Positions 17,951-25,711 of a stretch of DNA of 28,965 nt are shown here, one piece after another. The number at the start of each line of letters is the position of its first letter. Position 1 is the stretch's first letter. The stretch covers positions 1 through 28,965 of the forward strand of contig CAZAEB010000007.1 in NCBI GenBank assembly GCA_964484095.1, read 5' to 3'. The position numbers and the translations under genes are program-made. The notes under the pieces are model-generated. The model was not told the origin of the DNA and searched no databases. It saw only the letters and a list, made by a program, of their open reading frames with translations. The DNA comes from CAZAEB01 sp964484095. GTDB lineage: Bacteria; Patescibacteriota; Microgenomatia; UBA12405; BS750m-G30.

Positions 17951-19452
17951 TGGGAATGAACAAGTTTGTATATTTCAACATTGCCAAATAGCCACCCTTG
18001 CTCTGTTCTAGCCATCCCAAAGGCAGCCACATCCCAAAAAGAGTTTCCCAAAGGCTTACACTCCTCGTCCAAGTCTTCACAAATCACAAATAATTGATCA
18101 GTGAGTTCGTCGTGAAGATTTTTTAACGGAGCATTTTTTAAATCAAAATAATATCGATAAGGAGGGTCGTAGTTTCTTTTTGCCAAAAGAGCAAGATTAA
18201 AACTCTTTCCATCTGATTGGCTGATAATAAAATCAACCACTCTTTTAGTGGATGAAAGTTGATTATTGGCAGGAAATCTTAACGGGTTTTCAATAGCTGA
18301 AAAAATAATTGATGCACTCAAAAGAACAAGTCCTATTATTCTAAGATATTTTTTTCTGTCTATCAAAAACGAAACCATAAGACCAAAAAGAATAAACCAT
18401 GCCGGAAACAAAAAACCGAAATAATGATCAATCAACTCGTGGCGATACAAACCAAGACCGCATATTCCCAACAAAATCCAAGCCATAAGCAAAGAAAAAC
18501 AACGAGAACGAGGAGTGGTTTTTTTACGATTTAGAATATAAAGCTGTATTGCGCTGAAAAACAAAACTATGGATAGTAATCCTCCCGCTAGCTCATTTTT
18601 ACCAGCAAGCAGTCTTGTGGTAATTTGCTTGAAAATAAAAAACAGAGAAAACAAGTATTTTATTGGACTAAATGCAATTACACTACTGTCCCCTTTCAAA
18701 AGAAAAGTCAATGCCTTTAAATTAGAGCCATTGTGTTTTATGTCAAAAAGCGCTAATGGCAAAATCATTGCCACGAAAATACCCAAACCCAACAGACCAC
18801 TGCTCTTGAAATTCCGTTTACCAATATCGCCTGCAGTTTTTCTAAAAGCTAATAAAATAAGCAAAAAAACCATCGGAAAAATAAGCAAACCCAAATAATG
18901 GGATGCCATTATCATTCCTAAGCAAAAGCCCAAAAGAGGTAGTTTTTTATACTCATTCTTTTCCCACACCCTCCATACCAGCCAAACTGACAACAGAGAA
19001 AAAAACGGAATAATATTAGGGTTCCAGGAAAAGCTGGAATATTTAATTACTACAGGAGAGATAGCATATAAAAATGCCGAAATTATTGCTGCTTTTTTTC
19101 CAAACCATTCTCGGGCTACAAACCAGACCAGCCAAATCGCAGCTATTCCCACAAGAGCAACCATCACCGAAGGGCCGACAGGGCTGAAATTAGCAGCTAA
19201 AAGAGAAGGAGCAATAAAATAATAGTACCAAGGACCAAGGTACATGTTGCCTACTGAAGTTTGAGGACCAATAAACATCAAATCTCCCTGAGTTAAAAAA
19301 CGGCGAACTATTACCACATCTCTTCCCTGGTCTCCCAAAAACTCCATATAGCCGGAAATGTCATAAAGTCGAAAAAATGAGGCTATTAACAATATTGCTG
19401 CAATAATCCAATATTGTTTTACTAATTTAGCTATTTTTGAAAAATAGATCAT
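17947..19452 (-). CDS. GT39/PMT-family membrane glycosyltransferase
   Basis: A 501-residue GT-C protein. The first outer loop has LGDQGRDVVIVRRFL (39-53); the Asp before QxRD takes the place of the catalytic acid in PMT_2 enzymes. Then come FIGPQTSVGNMYLGPWYYYF, the SWNPNIIPFF motif, about eleven helices and a short outer tail with two cysteine-bearing stretches (FVICEDLDEECKP). It is a paralog of the C-terminal half of the next gene, which it overlaps by 4 bp, so gene duplication followed by fusion is likely. It lies 10 bp after a Dpm1/Alg5-like GT2, which is a natural donor maker for it. Sugar and acceptor cannot be named. Confidence 0.83.
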   Translation of the reverse strand: MIYFSKIAKLVKQYWIIAAILLIASFFRLYDISGYMEFLGDQGRDVVIVRRFLTQGDLMFIGPQTSVGNMYLGPWYYYFIAPSLLAANFSPVGPSVMVALVGIAAIWLVWFVAREWFGKKAAIISAFLYAISPVVIKYSSFSWNPNIIPFFSLLSVWLVWRVWEKNEYKKLPLLGFCLGMIMASHYLGLLIFPMVFLLILLAFRKTAGDIGKRNFKSSGLLGLGIFVAMILPLALFDIKHNGSNLKALTFLLKGDSSVIAFSPIKYLFSLFFIFKQITTRLLAGKNELAGGLLSIVLFFSAIQLYILNRKKTTPRSRCFSLLMAWILLGICGLGLYRHELIDHYFGFLFPAWFILFGLMVSFLIDRKKYLRIIGLVLLSASIIFSAIENPLRFPANNQLSSTKRVVDFIISQSDGKSFNLALLAKRNYDPPYRYYFDLKNAPLKNLHDELTDQLFVICEDLDEECKPLGNSFWDVAAFGMARTEQGWLFGNVEIYKLVHSQ

Positions 19453-19462
19453 CGGTAATAGA

Positions 19463-20191
19463 TTAGTGAAGAGCTTTCCAAAGATTAAAACTTTCTCTGA
19501 TCGCCTTTAATATTACTTTGGGATTGGATCCTGTTTGGGATCCTTCTTTTCTTGGAAAATGTCTCACTCCAATTTCAACAATTTTAAACCCGGCTTTTTT
19601 GGCCCTGATTAAAAACTCTGTTTCCGTAATAGCGCTCTCTGTCTGAAGAAGTGGAATCTTATCGACAACCTCTTTTTTAACCAACTTAAATCCACAATCA
19701 GCATCTTTAAATCTACTTTTATAGAAAATAAAATTCCAGATCTTTAACATTCCGGCAATGACAAGCCTGGCCAAAGGATCTTCTCTTTTAAGCCGATAAC
19801 CAATAACGAGATCGGCTTTTTGGGTTTTTGCTGTATCGATAAAATGATAAATCTCTGAAAAATCGAACTGTCCATCCGAGTCAGTAAAGACAATCCAGTT
19901 ATATTTACAGCCGTACAAACCGCTTTTTAAAGCTCCTCCATAACCCCGATTAGGACTGTGAGTTATTATCCTAACAAGACCTTTATATTTGTCGACAAGC
20001 TTCTGGGAAACCCTGCCTGTATTATCAGTGCTACCGTCATCAACAATAATTACCTCCCACTTGGGTGTAATTTCTTCTAAAATAGCAATGCACTTTTCAA
20101 CGGTATCTTTGATATTTTTTTCTTCGTTATAGGCGGGAAAGAAAACTGACAGTTCAGAGATTAGATAGGTTTTTTTGCTATTTTCGGCCAT
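19463..20191 (-). CDS. Polyprenyl-phosphate glycosyltransferase, Dpm1/Alg5-like GT2
   Basis: A 242-residue GT2 from the chosen ATG at 20191. FFPAYNEEKN (17-26), VDDGSTDNT (50-58), FTDSDGQFDF (about 98-107; DSD is the metal site), GYRLKREDP and DADCGFKLV place it with the polyprenyl-phosphate mannosyl/glucosyltransferases. It should load a sugar on polyprenyl phosphate in the cytosol for the membrane transferases that follow. It is the first gene of the 20-kb minus-strand run. An in-frame ATG at 20236 would add the unusual hydrophobic stretch ITYFSACLFFLQLN and leave only 8 bp to the divergent gene, so I prefer 20191; neither start has a Shine-Dalgarno site. Confidence 0.86.
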   Translation of the reverse strand: MAENSKKTYLISELSVFFPAYNEEKNIKDTVEKCIAILEEITPKWEVIIVDDGSTDNTGRVSQKLVDKYKGLVRIITHSPNRGYGGALKSGLYGCKYNWIVFTDSDGQFDFSEIYHFIDTAKTQKADLVIGYRLKREDPLARLVIAGMLKIWNFIFYKSRFKDADCGFKLVKKEVVDKIPLLQTESAITETEFLIRAKKAGFKIVEIGVRHFPRKEGSQTGSNPKVILKAIRESFNLWKALH

Positions 20192-20227
20192 ATTTAGTTG
20201 TAAAAAAAATAAACAAGCACTAAAATA

Positions 20228-20236
20228 TGTTATCAT
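20228..20236 (+). promoter_or_regulatory. Extended -10 box of the 20245 gene, leaderless layout
   Basis: TGtTATCAT lies 8 nt before the ATG at 20245 and no Shine-Dalgarno site is present. An overlapping alternative is TTGTAA (20198-20203), a 17-bp spacer and TAAAAT (20221-20226), which would leave a leader of about 10 nt. Confidence 0.42.
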
Positions 20237-20244
20237 AATTCATA

Positions 20245-21384
20245 ATGAAGAAAAATAACATTCTTCAAAACCCAATCCTTAGGCTAATTACCATTCTGGT
20301 TTCCACCACCCTTATTATCTGGGCTACGTTCTATTTCAACGGCAGAATGAACCGCATCTTTGCCAATTATGACGGACCAAACTACATAGTAATTGCAAAA
20401 TGCTGGTACGAAAAGACCTGTACTGGCAGCAGTTTTTCTATCCCACTTCCTTTAGAATACTACCCTGCTCATTTCCCCGGATATCCTTTACTTATAAAGG
20501 CCTTTAACCTCCTACTTCCCGGCTGGTGGTCAATGCTAACAGCAACCTTGTTAGCCTCGATAACAATGATAGTGATATTTTACCGACTGCTTAAAACATT
20601 AAAAGTAAAAAATCCCGCCTGGCTGGCAACAATTTTAATGTTTTTTCCAGCCAGACTGTTAGTTTTAAGATCGGTTGGAGCTCCAGAAACATTATTTATG
20701 TCGGCTATTCTACTTTCGATTTTACTGTTTAAAAAGGAAAAGTATCTTTTCTCTGGACTGGCTCTGGCAGTCGCTCAAGCTACAAAAACCCCAGCGATAT
20801 TACTTTTTGCCGGATATGCAATTACTATAGGGGCCAGGCAACTACCACTACTTTTAAAAGAGAAAAAGGATAAAACAAAACAGCTTTTTTTGCGATTAAA
20901 AAAATACTGGGGGCTAATTCTTGGCCCAATGGTTATCTTGCCAATTTTTGTTTTATACCAGATACAGGTCGGTGATTTTTGGGCATATTTTCACTCTGGA
21001 GATAATTTCCATCTTTTCTTTCCCCCATTTCAAACTTTCATCAGTTCTCAGTCATGGCTGGGGGACTTTTGGCTGGAGGACATTGTTTATATTTATCTTA
21101 TTGGTGGACTGGCTGTTTTATACCTTATTAAAAAATACAAGTGGGATATTATTAGCGTCTTTCCAACTATTTTCTATCTCTCCACACTACTTGTTGCCCA
21201 TCGGGACATCTCGCGCTATTCTGTTGCTCTTTATCCTTTTTGGATCATTGCTTTCGCAGGATTCTTAAACAAAAGGGAATTTAGAATTATCTTTTTTATT
21301 CTTCTACCTGCCCTATATCTTTATGCAATAAACTTCATCAACTACAATGTTGCTCCAATCGCCGACTGGACTCCTTATCAATAA
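20245..21384 (+). CDS. PIG-V-like GT-C membrane mannosyltransferase candidate
   Basis: A 379-residue protein with about nine or ten membrane helices. The first outer loop has NYDGPNYIVIAKCWY (41-55) and then AHFPGYPLLIKAFN (75-88), matching the WDGxxY...FFPLYPLL pattern of PIG-V/DUF2029-like mannosyltransferases; D43 is the likely catalytic acid. GAPETLFMSAILLSILLF followed by AQATKTPAILL matches the later PIG-V segment (SP..LF, TRPtG). It should use a polyprenyl-phosphate sugar at the outer face. It is the only glycan gene on the plus strand, divergent from the long island and convergent (7-bp gap) with the methyltransferase. No signal for its acceptor is visible. Confidence 0.72.
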   Translation: MKKNNILQNPILRLITILVSTTLIIWATFYFNGRMNRIFANYDGPNYIVIAKCWYEKTCTGSSFSIPLPLEYYPAHFPGYPLLIKAFNLLLPGWWSMLTATLLASITMIVIFYRLLKTLKVKNPAWLATILMFFPARLLVLRSVGAPETLFMSAILLSILLFKKEKYLFSGLALAVAQATKTPAILLFAGYAITIGARQLPLLLKEKKDKTKQLFLRLKKYWGLILGPMVILPIFVLYQIQVGDFWAYFHSGDNFHLFFPPFQTFISSQSWLGDFWLEDIVYIYLIGGLAVLYLIKKYKWDIISVFPTIFYLSTLLVAHRDISRYSVALYPFWIIAFAGFLNKREFRIIFFILLPALYLYAINFINYNVAPIADWTPYQ

Positions 21385-21391
21385 TAATATC

Positions 21392-22036
21392 TTAAGGTCG
21401 CACTCTTATCTTCTCTTTAGGAAAAAATGTTTTATGAAAATTTTCCCAAGCAATGCGCTTTGATCCAACGTTCTCCCCTGCTTTTTCAGTTGGTCTGATT
21501 ACTGTTATTGAAGGAGCCTTTTCTGAAATAAATTCAACTTCAAAACCACTGTTAGCAAGAGCCACTTCTATCTCGGCAGTAATATCATGACCTTCAACAC
21601 AGGGCGTTAGTCTAATTTCTCCCCCAGGCTTCATTACTCTAATCATTTCAGAAATAGCCCTAGGAAAATAAACCGGAAAAATATGCTGGGGGACAGCATG
21701 AGAAGATAGCACAAGATCAAATTTATTATCATCATATGGAATTTCTTGAACAACGCCCTTGCGTTTTTCGTGAGCTGACTGGAATTTAATTTTACCTCCA
21801 ATTTCCGGATCAATAACACAAACCTTCGCGCCAGGAAAGGCAATCTCAGGATCCTCAATCTTATCCCCACCACCAACATCTAAAATCACTTTTCCCTCCC
21901 AGCTCTTCTTGTCCCTCTTATCTAAATCAAAAGCATAAAGATAACTTCCCCACTCCCTTTGAGTTATGGGGCTTTTAGCAATTTTTATTCGTCTTGCAGT
22001 ATCAGCCGGGGATATTTCAAAAACTTCATCACTCAT
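21392..22036 (-). CDS. Class I SAM-dependent methyltransferase
   Basis: A 214-residue Rossmann-fold methyltransferase. VILDVGGGD (50-58) is motif I, which binds S-adenosylmethionine; VCVIDPEIG is the acidic motif II; FDLVLSSHAVPQH is motif IV; and MIRVMKPGGEIRLTP is the post-IV strand typical of Methyltransf_11. The substrate is unknown. Placed 23 bp after the GT2-GtrA fusion and near sugar genes, it might methylate a glycan or lipid carrier, but that is guilt by location. It can be co-transcribed with the genes at 22060-24185, yet also has its own promoter-like box directly upstream (22043-22051). It converges on the 20245-21384 gene with no clear terminator between. Confidence 0.82.
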   Translation of the reverse strand: MSDEVFEISPADTARRIKIAKSPITQREWGSYLYAFDLDKRDKKSWEGKVILDVGGGDKIEDPEIAFPGAKVCVIDPEIGGKIKFQSAHEKRKGVVQEIPYDDNKFDLVLSSHAVPQHIFPVYFPRAISEMIRVMKPGGEIRLTPCVEGHDITAEIEVALANSGFEVEFISEKAPSITVIRPTEKAGENVGSKRIAWENFHKTFFPKEKIRVRP

Positions 22037-22042
22037 AAATAA

Positions 22043-22051
22043 ATTTTACCA
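22043..22051 (-). promoter_or_regulatory. Extended -10 box of the methyltransferase gene, leaderless layout
   Basis: TGgTAAAAT on the minus strand is followed by TTATTT and the ATG at 22036, so the seventh base after the box is the A of the start codon. There is no Shine-Dalgarno site. Confidence 0.45.
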
Positions 22052-22059
22052 AACTGTGT

Positions 22060-23211
22060 TTATTTTTTCTTCTTCCAAATTACCTTGTTATACATCAACC
22101 AGTTGTAAGGAAGCACTAGAAAAACAATTACAATCGGAAGGATTAACTGTCGGTACTGATCTCCCAAAAGCATTGTCAACCCCGTTCCAAAAACGGTCTG
22201 GATAACCAACGCTCCTGCCGAAGTAAGATTGAACTGGAAAAACTTTTTGATAATGTCAGCAACACTGGTAAATTTTTCCTCTTTAAAAGTCCAAACATTA
22301 TTCCAGGTAAAGTTTGAAATTATTGCCAATTCTGTAGAAAGAAGCCACACTGCCCATTCAATAAAACCAATCTTGGCAAGATACCAAAGACCTGTGGCAT
22401 TCACTAAATAACCAATAAAACCAACCGTTCCGAATTTTAAGAATTTCTGGGTTGTTTTATCATTCCAGCGAAGCAGAAAAACACTTCTAAAAACATCTTT
22501 GGCGGTGTTTGGTGAAATTTTTGACTCGCCCATTTGGCGCAAACCAAACCGAAGAGGAATTTCTTTTACTTTAGCTCCCAGCTTGATCATCTGGTACAGA
22601 AACTCAAGCTTATAACCAAACCTTAATGAATAAAGATGATCCATATCCATTTTATCAACAAACCCTTTTACTCGAGAAGCTTTAAGGCCGGTAGTAGGAT
22701 CTGTTATTTTAAAAAACATCTTAAACGGAAAAAACAAAACAAGTCTGGCAACCAGTCCGCCAACTTCAGAAAAGAACACCCTTTTAAATCCCCAACCATC
22801 GGGATTTGATCCTCCCTTAACCTTTCTTGACCCCAAAACATAGTCGGCCCCACCGTCAATCTCTTTTAACATTTCGGGAATCGTTTCCGGTGGATGTTGG
22901 AAGTCTCCATCAAACTCAATAATCACATCTGCTCCCAGTTTCTCCATCGCCTCTTTAAATCCAACCACATAGGCATAGCCTATTCCCATTTTTTCTTTAT
23001 TCAGATAAAGATGAAGATCGGGATATTTGCTTTTCATTTCCTCAACAATTTTATAGGTTCCGTCAGGAGAGGTATCATCAACCACTAAAAGTTTGCAATG
23101 CCAACCATCAATCTTGGGAAAAGTTTTTGTGAAAAGATGAGTAATCATCTTGCCGATAGACTCGGCTTCGTTATAAGTAGGAATTACTATAACAACCGTC
23201 TGTTTATTCAT
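22060..23211 (-). CDS. GT2 (Dpm1-like) fused to a GtrA membrane domain
   Basis: A 383-residue fusion. Residues 1 to about 250 are a polyprenyl-phosphate mannosyltransferase-like GT2: IPTYNEAESIG (10-20), VVDDTSPDGT (43-52), IIEFDGDFQHPP (97-108; DGD is the metal site), LGSRKVKGG and ITDPTTGLKA. Residues 257-383 are a four-helix GtrA domain (KFGTVGFIGYLVN at the start, FTWNNVWTF in the middle, NKVIWKKKK at the end). It should make a polyprenyl-phosphate sugar and help flip it to the outer face, coupling both steps. The start ATG at 23211 has AAAGGAGG 4 nt upstream; an earlier in-frame TTG at 23241 is rejected. It follows the GDP-mannose dehydratase gene by 11 bp, suggesting a GDP-mannose link. 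Confidence 0.9.
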   Translation of the reverse strand: MNKQTVVIVIPTYNEAESIGKMITHLFTKTFPKIDGWHCKLLVVDDTSPDGTYKIVEEMKSKYPDLHLYLNKEKMGIGYAYVVGFKEAMEKLGADVIIEFDGDFQHPPETIPEMLKEIDGGADYVLGSRKVKGGSNPDGWGFKRVFFSEVGGLVARLVLFFPFKMFFKITDPTTGLKASRVKGFVDKMDMDHLYSLRFGYKLEFLYQMIKLGAKVKEIPLRFGLRQMGESKISPNTAKDVFRSVFLLRWNDKTTQKFLKFGTVGFIGYLVNATGLWYLAKIGFIEWAVWLLSTELAIISNFTWNNVWTFKEEKFTSVADIIKKFFQFNLTSAGALVIQTVFGTGLTMLLGDQYRQLILPIVIVFLVLPYNWLMYNKVIWKKKK

Positions 23212-23215
23212 TTTG

Positions 23216-23223
23216 CCTCCTTT
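23216..23223 (-). promoter_or_regulatory. Strong Shine-Dalgarno site of the GT2-GtrA gene
   Basis: AAAGGAGG, then CAAA, then ATG at 23211. The first A is the last base of the TAA of the upstream gene. It fixes the start and shows that the organism uses SD initiation inside operons. Confidence 0.75.
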
Positions 23224-24185
23224 TAAACTTGTTTTCTCCAATAATTTAAAATATCTTTTAGGGTTTTTTCAAGCTTTATTTCCGGCTTCCACCCAGTTGC
23301 TTTTCTAAACCTGGTTGAATCACCAAGAAGAATAGGAACATCAGACGGCCTCATCCGCGAAGGGTCCTGTTTAACAGTGATTTTTACTTTGCTCATTCCC
23401 AAAAGCATCGCCAACACTTTGCTAATTTTTACTCCTTTTCCTGAAGCAATATTGTAAATTTCTCCCGGCTTGCCCTTTAAGACTGCCAGCCAATATCCTC
23501 TAACCATGTCACGAACATCTGTAAAATCTCTCACCGCTTCCAAATTACCCACATACAAAATAGGCTTTTTTATTCCCTTTTCTATTTCGACAATTTGTTT
23601 GGCAAATGACGAACAAACAAAAACTTCCCCCCGCCGCGGACCGGTGTGATTGAAAGCTCGAGTTCTTATAATCTTTATTCCATAGCTTTTAAAATACTGA
23701 TAACCCAAATAATCCATAGCAATTTTGGAAACCCCGTAGGGGCTTAGAGGCCGCAAAGGATTAGTCTCCTTAATTGGTGTTTCATTAGGGTTAACCCATC
23801 CGTATTCTTCAGAACTACAAGCAATCTGAACGATGGGGTCAATCTTAGCCGCCCTTATTGCCTCAAAAAGATTACAAGAACCAATAACATTAATTTCTAA
23901 AGTAACTGCCGGTGAAGTCCAAGAAGCAGGAACAAAACTTTGAGCTGCTAAATGAAACACATAATCCGGACGAACATCCATTATTACTTTTTGGAGCGAA
24001 GTTAAATCAAGAAGATCTCCTTCAATCAAATGAATTCTACTGTTTAGGTGTTCAATATTTTCTGTCCTTGATCGCCAACGACACAATCCATAAACTTCTA
24101 ACTTTTTCTTTAATAAAAGTTCTATCAAATGTGACCCAGCGAAACCGGTTATTCCCGTAATCAAAACGTTTTTCTTTTCGACCAT
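23223..24185 (-). CDS. GDP-mannose 4,6-dehydratase-like NAD(P)-dependent epimerase/dehydratase
   Basis: A 320-residue short-chain dehydrogenase of the extended type. TGITGFAG (10-17) binds NAD(P); CSSEEYG (123-129) and YGVSK (150-154) hold the catalytic Ser, Glu, Tyr and Lys; RTRAFNHTGPRRGEVF and the end MRPSDVPILLGD...TGWKPEI are characteristic of the GDP-mannose 4,6-dehydratase group. It would convert GDP-mannose to GDP-4-keto-6-deoxymannose, the entry to GDP-rhamnose, GDP-fucose and related sugars. The partner reductase is not in the window, so the final sugar is open. It heads a three-gene minus-strand unit with the GT2-GtrA fusion and the methyltransferase, and its own -10 box is 5 nt before the ATG. 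Confidence 0.85.
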   Translation of the reverse strand: MVEKKNVLITGITGFAGSHLIELLLKKKLEVYGLCRWRSRTENIEHLNSRIHLIEGDLLDLTSLQKVIMDVRPDYVFHLAAQSFVPASWTSPAVTLEINVIGSCNLFEAIRAAKIDPIVQIACSSEEYGWVNPNETPIKETNPLRPLSPYGVSKIAMDYLGYQYFKSYGIKIIRTRAFNHTGPRRGEVFVCSSFAKQIVEIEKGIKKPILYVGNLEAVRDFTDVRDMVRGYWLAVLKGKPGEIYNIASGKGVKISKVLAMLLGMSKVKITVKQDPSRMRPSDVPILLGDSTRFRKATGWKPEIKLEKTLKDILNYWRKQV

Positions 24186-24190
24186 TTTTC

Positions 24191-24199
24191 AGTATATCA
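24191..24199 (-). promoter_or_regulatory. Extended -10 box of the dehydratase gene, leaderless layout
   Basis: TGaTATACT on the minus strand is followed by GAAAA and the ATG at 24185. GGAG occurs upstream of the box but is 19 nt from the ATG, too far to act as a Shine-Dalgarno site. Confidence 0.5.
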
Positions 24200-24219
24200 T
24201 CTCCTGCTTAAATTTATAT

Positions 24220-24225
24220 TATAAT
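24220..24225 (+). promoter_or_regulatory. Consensus -10 box of the tsaC-tsaE gene, leaderless layout
   Basis: TATAAT is followed by ATTACC and the ATG at 24232, so the seventh base after the box is the start codon itself. No convincing -35 hexamer or Shine-Dalgarno site is visible. Confidence 0.5.
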
Positions 24226-24231
24226 ATTACC

Positions 24232-25317
24232 ATGAAAGTTCTATCTCTCGAGAAAACGCCCCAAAACCAACTCATTAAACAAGCCGTCAGAGTTCTTAAA
24301 ACTAGTGGCTTGATTATTTACCCCACAGAAACCAGTTATGGCTTGGGAGCTGACGCCACTAGCCCTAAGGCGGTAAGCAAAGTAATAGAATACAAAGGCG
24401 AAAGAAAGGGAAAACCAATCTCGGTAGCAGTCTCCGACAGTAAAATGGCCAAAAAATATATCAAGATAAACCCAACTGCAAAAAACATATTTAAAAACCT
24501 TCTTCCTGGACCAATTACTATAGTTTGTGAAGGCAAGCACAAGGTTGATCCCCGGGTTGAAGCAGAAACTGGCACTCTGGGAGTTAGAATTCCTGATCAT
24601 AAATTATTTTTGGAAATTTCCAAGAAATTTAGAAAACCAATTACGGCCACTTCAGCAAATATCTCGGGTAAAAAACCCCCTTACGCGATAGAAGATATTA
24701 TTCAGAACTTAACAAACACAAAAAAAGAACTTTTAAGTTTGGTAATCGACGCCGGTCCTCTACCCAAAAATCCCCCATCGACAGTAATTGACACCACCCT
24801 CGATCAACCGGAAATAATCAGGCAGGGGAAAATAGATTTTTCAAGATTGAATGCTAAATCAGTAATTTCTAACAACCAAAGAGAAACAATTAAATTTGCT
24901 AATAATCTTACCGAAAAGCATGTCGAAAAACTTGGTAAAAACTGTCTAGTTTTTGCCCTCCAGGGAGAACTGGGAACAGGAAAAACTCGGTTTGCAAAAG
25001 GAGTTGGAAAAGCTCTTGGAATAAAAGAGATAATAAATTCGCCCACCTTCGATCTAATAAGAGAATATCCTTACCAAACCAAAGGACTAAGGGGGACATT
25101 TTTTCATATCGATACTTGGAGAATTCGATCAAGCAACGAGCTAAACCAACTGGGATTTAAAAAAATGCTAAAACCGGGAAACGTAGTCTTAATTGAATGG
25201 ATAGAAAAAGGAAAACAAACTCTAGACCGGGCCACCAAAAACAAGCCGGTGAAAATCATCTGGATAAAAATCGACCATATCGACCAAAACAAGAGAAGGA
25301 TAAAATTTACCGACTAG
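24232..25317 (+). CDS. tsaC-tsaE: TsaC-TsaE fusion for tRNA t6A synthesis
   Basis: A 361-residue two-domain protein. Residues 1 to about 205 are TsaC/YrdC (threonylcarbamoyl-AMP synthase): YPTETSYGLG (30-39), KGERKGKPISV (55-65), LPGPITIV (91-98), TGTLGVRIPDH (113-123), TSANISGKKP (140-149) and STVID (183-187). Residues about 215-361 are TsaE, the ATPase of the t6A complex: Walker A GELGTGKT (245-252), SPTFDLIREY (270-279) and FHIDTWRI (291-298). Both are normally separate proteins; together with TsaD, 410 bp downstream, they make t6A37 on ANN-reading tRNAs. TsaB, the usual bridge between TsaD and TsaE, is not seen in the window. The gene ends 11 bp inside the convergent HIT gene. Confidence 0.93.
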   Translation: MKVLSLEKTPQNQLIKQAVRVLKTSGLIIYPTETSYGLGADATSPKAVSKVIEYKGERKGKPISVAVSDSKMAKKYIKINPTAKNIFKNLLPGPITIVCEGKHKVDPRVEAETGTLGVRIPDHKLFLEISKKFRKPITATSANISGKKPPYAIEDIIQNLTNTKKELLSLVIDAGPLPKNPPSTVIDTTLDQPEIIRQGKIDFSRLNAKSVISNNQRETIKFANNLTEKHVEKLGKNCLVFALQGELGTGKTRFAKGVGKALGIKEIINSPTFDLIREYPYQTKGLRGTFFHIDTWRIRSSNELNQLGFKKMLKPGNVVLIEWIEKGKQTLDRATKNKPVKIIWIKIDHIDQNKRRIKFTD

Positions 25318-25705
25318 AAAAACTAATTTTTTTCAAAAGCTCATTTGCATCTCTTTTGTCCAATTTTTTCCCGCCCTTTTTTGGATAAATGGCTACTTTT
25401 TTTCGTGCATCGGGAAAAAGCTGAATATGTGCATGAGTGACATCGTAGCCATAAATATAACTCATCACAAACTCAGTATTAAATACTTTCTTGTAATGAT
25501 TGGCAATCTTGGTTGTAACTTTAAAATATTCTCCGCAATTTTCTACATCCCATACCCAGCGATAATGTTTTTTGGGTATTACCAGGGTATGGCCTTCAAC
25601 CCAGGGAAAAATATCTAAAAAGGCTAAAAATTTATCGTCTTCATATACTTTATAGCTGGGAATTTCACCTCTAATAATCTTGCAGAAAATGCAGTCTTTA
25701 TCCAT
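25307..25705 (-). CDS. HIT-family protein with HxHxQ motif
   Basis: A 132-residue histidine-triad protein. CIFCKIIRGEIPS (5-17) holds the CxxC of the HIT zinc site, with KKHY (H47) as a further ligand; GHTLVIPKKHY and the active-site HAHIQLFPD (91-99) follow. The motif is H-x-H-x-Q instead of H-x-H-x-H. In the HIT superfamily Gln at this position marks the nucleotidyltransferase/phosphorylase branch (GalT, Ap4A phosphorylase), while His marks hydrolases, so a nucleotide phosphorylase or transferase role is possible. The start is the ATG at 25705, not 25741, because the family begins at MDKDCIFC and a good promoter ends 6 nt upstream. The 3' end overlaps the convergent tsaC-tsaE gene by 11 bp. 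Confidence 0.88.
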   Translation of the reverse strand: MDKDCIFCKIIRGEIPSYKVYEDDKFLAFLDIFPWVEGHTLVIPKKHYRWVWDVENCGEYFKVTTKIANHYKKVFNTEFVMSYIYGYDVTHAHIQLFPDARKKVAIYPKKGGKKLDKRDANELLKKISFSSR

Positions 25706-25711
25706 AAATGA

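Noticed and set aside
20192..20236. Longer start (ATG at 20236) for the first GT2 of the island
   Set aside because: It would add 15 mostly hydrophobic residues not found in Dpm1/Alg5-like enzymes and leave 8 bp to the divergent start; not excluded, but less likely than 20191.
21370..21415. Possible bidirectional terminator between the convergent genes ending at 21384 and 21392
   Set aside because: Only a 5-bp CCTTA/TAAGG stem with a long AT loop can be drawn and there is no proper U-run.
22060..23241. TTG starts at 23241 and 2917
   Set aside because: Both precede an in-frame ATG with a well-placed Shine-Dalgarno site and would add short tails of non-family residues.
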